Source of the DNA: Pseudazoarcus sp963975885
GTDB taxonomy: Bacteria > Pseudomonadota > Gammaproteobacteria > Burkholderiales > Rhodocyclaceae
Reading direction: 5' to 3'
Assembly: GCA_963975885.1 (NCBI GenBank)
Contig: CAXBIS010000001.1
Location: 248,001 to 312,000, forward strand
Length of the DNA: 64,000 bases
Part shown: positions 62,144 through 64,000 of the stretch, one piece after another
Numbering within the stretch: the first letter of the stretch is position 1
Layout: every line of letters begins with the position of its first letter
Translations under genes and position numbers: made by a program
Notes under the pieces: generated by a model
Seen by the model: only the letters and a program-made list of their open reading frames with translations
What the model was told of the DNA's origin: nothing
Databases searched by the model: none

Positions 62144-64000
62144 ATGAATCGGATGATCAGTGCCCTACCGTCACGCGTGCTCGTGCTGAGCGCGTTCCTC
62201 CTGGCGCTCGCTCCCGTGGTCAACGCGCAACTGGTCCAGCGGGTCGAGCCGGAACTCATGCCGTTGCCGGCAGCTTCCGACCCGCCGGTGCGCAAGGAGC
62301 AGGCCTTTTCATGGCGTCCGGTCGGCATCGTCCTCGAAATGCCGGAAGCGCACAGTGTGAAACCGCAGTCGCGGCAGGACTTCGGTCCTCGCCAGATCGG
62401 CTACCAGCGTCCGGTCGAGGCGCTGGCAACGCCCGAGCGACTGGCATCGGAGAGCGTGTGGTATCCGACTGCGGCGGGTGGCAGGGCCTTCTCTTTCGAG
62501 ATCACGTCGCCGGTCGCCCAGGCCCTGCGACTCGGGCTGCACGTACAGGCGATGCCGGACATGGCCAGACTGCGTTTCTCGGCATCGGACGGCGTCGTGC
62601 ACGAGGTCTCCGGCGCCGAGGTCAATGCGCTGCTGCAGCTCAACCGTGACGCGGGCGAGCGCGGCGAGACTGCAGAAATCTACTGGTCTCCGATTCTGTT
62701 CGGCGAGACAGCGATTGTCGAAATCGAACTGCCTGACAAGGTCGACCCGTCCTCGCTGCGCGTCAGTCTGCCCTACGTATCCCACCTGTTCGATTCGCCG
62801 CTGAGTGAGCAGGCAATCGGCACCGAGGCTTCCGGTGCCTGCAATGTCGACGTGCGTTGTCATCCCGACTGGGATCTGATCAGCCGTGCCACGGCGAGGA
62901 TTTTGTACACAAAGCCCGATGGCACCTTCCAGTGTTCGGGTACTTTGCTGGCCGATGCCGACACCGAAAGTTCCATACCGTATTTTCTTTCGGCCGACCA
63001 CTGCATCGGGTCGCAGACGGTGGCGTCCTCGTTGCAGACGTTCTGGTTCTATCGCTCCACCTTATGTGACAGCGGCGAAGCCGGCGAGGTACAGACGCGC
63101 AGCGGCGGTGCGGCGCTGCTGTATTCGTCGTCGAAGACCGACGCCAGCTTCATGCGATTGAACCAGGCGCCGCCCGCCGGCGTGGCCTTCGTCGGTTGGG
63201 AGACCGACGTGCCGGGGATCGGTATGTCGCTTGCCGGCGTGCATCATCCCAACGGTGACCTGCAGAAGATCAGTTTCGGTTCCCTGCAGGGGCATTTCAC
63301 GTGTTCGCCACTGACACAGAACAGTTTCACGTGTGCCGGCAGCGACGCGGTATCGGCGGACCACTTTTCCATCGGCTGGGACCAGGGCGTGACCGAGCCC
63401 GGGAGCAGCGGGTCCGGCGCCTATCGTGATGGGGGCTATCTCATTGGCACCTTGCATGGCAGCAACACGAGCTGCTCGGAATCCGGTGGGCAGTCGTTCT
63501 ACGGCCGCTTCGATGTCTCTTACGATGACGCGTTGCATCTTTGGCTCAGTGTGGTCGATGGTGAGGACAAGACCCTTGTAGTCTCGCGCGCGGGTACCGG
63601 CACGGGCTCGGTGGCGAGCAGTCCCGCGGGTATCGCCTGCGGCAGCGATTGCAGCGAGACCTTCGCCTACGCGGCGGATGTTTCGCTGACGGCTTCACCC
63701 GCGCCCGGATCCGTGTTTTCGGGGTGGAGCGGCGCGTGTACCGGGGCGAGTGAATGTCGGTTGTCGATGGTCGTCGACCGAAGCGTGACGGCGACCTTTA
63801 CGCAGGTCGAACAGAGCGCGCTGCGCAACGGCACCACTGTCGGCGGGTTGGCGGGTTCGGCAGGGTCGGAGCGCTACTTCTACTTCGACGTGCCCAACGA
63901 CTCGCAGGATCTACGCATTGAGCTGTCGGGTGGAAGCGGAGACGCCGATCTTTACGTGCGCTACGACGCGACCGTGTCCACGTCGAACTACGATTGCAGG
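62144..64000 (+). CDS. Secreted trypsin-like serine protease with InlB-like repeat and PPC domain, 3' end beyond window
   Basis: 619 codons from ATG 62144 are open to the window edge. The signal peptide ends PVVNA before QLV. The catalytic triad is His286 (SADHCIG), Asp333 (KTDASFMRLN) and Ser422 (GSSGSGAY), as in lysyl-endopeptidase-type proteases. An InlB-like repeat follows (FSGWSGACTG, LSMVVDRSVTATF), then a pre-peptidase C-terminal domain (RYFYFDVPNDSQDLRIELSGGSGDADLYV). This architecture is typical of type II-secreted proteases, and an Xps machine is encoded nearby. The C-terminus is unseen. Confidence 0.92.
   Translation, partial: MNRMISALPSRVLVLSAFLLALAPVVNAQLVQRVEPELMPLPAASDPPVRKEQAFSWRPVGIVLEMPEAHSVKPQSRQDFGPRQIGYQRPVEALATPERLASESVWYPTAAGGRAFSFEITSPVAQALRLGLHVQAMPDMARLRFSASDGVVHEVSGAEVNALLQLNRDAGERGETAEIYWSPILFGETAIVEIELPDKVDPSSLRVSLPYVSHLFDSPLSEQAIGTEASGACNVDVRCHPDWDLISRATARILYTKPDGTFQCSGTLLADADTESSIPYFLSADHCIGSQTVASSLQTFWFYRSTLCDSGEAGEVQTRSGGAALLYSSSKTDASFMRLNQAPPAGVAFVGWETDVPGIGMSLAGVHHPNGDLQKISFGSLQGHFTCSPLTQNSFTCAGSDAVSADHFSIGWDQGVTEPGSSGSGAYRDGGYLIGTLHGSNTSCSESGGQSFYGRFDVSYDDALHLWLSVVDGEDKTLVVSRAGTGTGSVASSPAGIACGSDCSETFAYAADVSLTASPAPGSVFSGWSGACTGASECRLSMVVDRSVTATFTQVEQSALRNGTTVGGLAGSAGSERYFYFDVPNDSQDLRIELSGGSGDADLYVRYDATVSTSNYDCR

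Overview
The window is GC-rich, gene-dense bacterial chromosome with no tRNA, rRNA, CRISPR array or recognisable transposase. Gene order and families point to a betaproteobacterium, probably of the Rhodocyclales (Azoarcus/Thauera relatives); this taxonomic call is inference. Supporting signs are the nadD-rsfS-rlmH-maf-rng block, the thrB-DUF2782 pair and BPSS1780-type membrane protein next to polA, zapA followed by 6S RNA, and a DUF4212/VC_2705-type symporter with a symporter-fused histidine kinase.

Layout. (1) 1-2.9 kb, minus strand: iron module with hemP, bfd and bfr under a possible Fur box, then tonB and exbB; exbB runs off the left edge. (2) 2.9-4.6 kb: lgt, a small coiled-coil gene, zapA and 6S RNA with a strong terminator. 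(3) 4.6-13.2 kb: a carboxylate (probably acetate) uptake and sensing locus. It holds a DUF4212 subunit, a sodium:solute symporter, a CrbS-like sensor kinase with an N-terminal symporter domain, an NtrC-type sigma-54 activator, two small membrane proteins and a stand-alone cyclic-nucleotide-binding-like domain. The DNA carries a repeated operator, GTTAC-N5-GTAAC, as two tandem pairs with identical spacing. Each pair lies upstream of a good sigma-54 promoter, and a single copy lies just ahead of the kinase operon. (4) 13.2-17.1 kb: a three-gene glycan-type cluster (GT2, ketoisomerase-like cupin, FAD oxidoreductase), an EVE-domain protein and a TauE-type exporter. (5) 17.1-30.1 kb: housekeeping genes (ruvB, ruvA, haloacid dehalogenase, rng, maf, rlmH, rsfS, nadD, thrB, a LOG-like protein, polA).

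(6) 30.1-36.1 kb: start of a surface-glycan pathway with an SDR epimerase, a WbpL-type phosphosugar transferase, a WbpM/CapD-type dehydratase and two glycosyltransferases. (7) 36.1-46.7 kb: a complete type II secretion operon in the Xanthomonas xps order E-F-G-H-I-J-K-L-M-N-D. (8) 46.7-51.0 kb: a more A/T-rich stretch with a lipoprotein, an apparently highly expressed secreted or surface protein, a secreted repeat protein and a periplasmic PpiC-type parvulin. (9) 51.1-62.1 kb: an ABC-transporter-dependent polysaccharide cluster. It has a Wzm-like permease, Wzt with a C-terminal glycan-recognition domain, a small methyltransferase, a methyltransferase fused to a kinase-like domain (WbdD-like), a Stf0 sulfotransferase and four glycosyltransferase-type proteins. 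(10) 62.1-64.0 kb: the first 619 codons of a secreted serine protease with an InlB-like repeat and a PPC domain, a plausible type II substrate.

Reading as a whole: the right half looks like a cell-surface factory. One cluster makes and flips a lipid-linked glycan whose non-reducing end may be capped by methyl, phosphate or sulfate groups, and an Xps-type machine exports proteases and repeat proteins. The most striking items are the sigma-54 regulon code of region 3 and the methyltransferase/kinase-like fusion beside Wzt in region 9.
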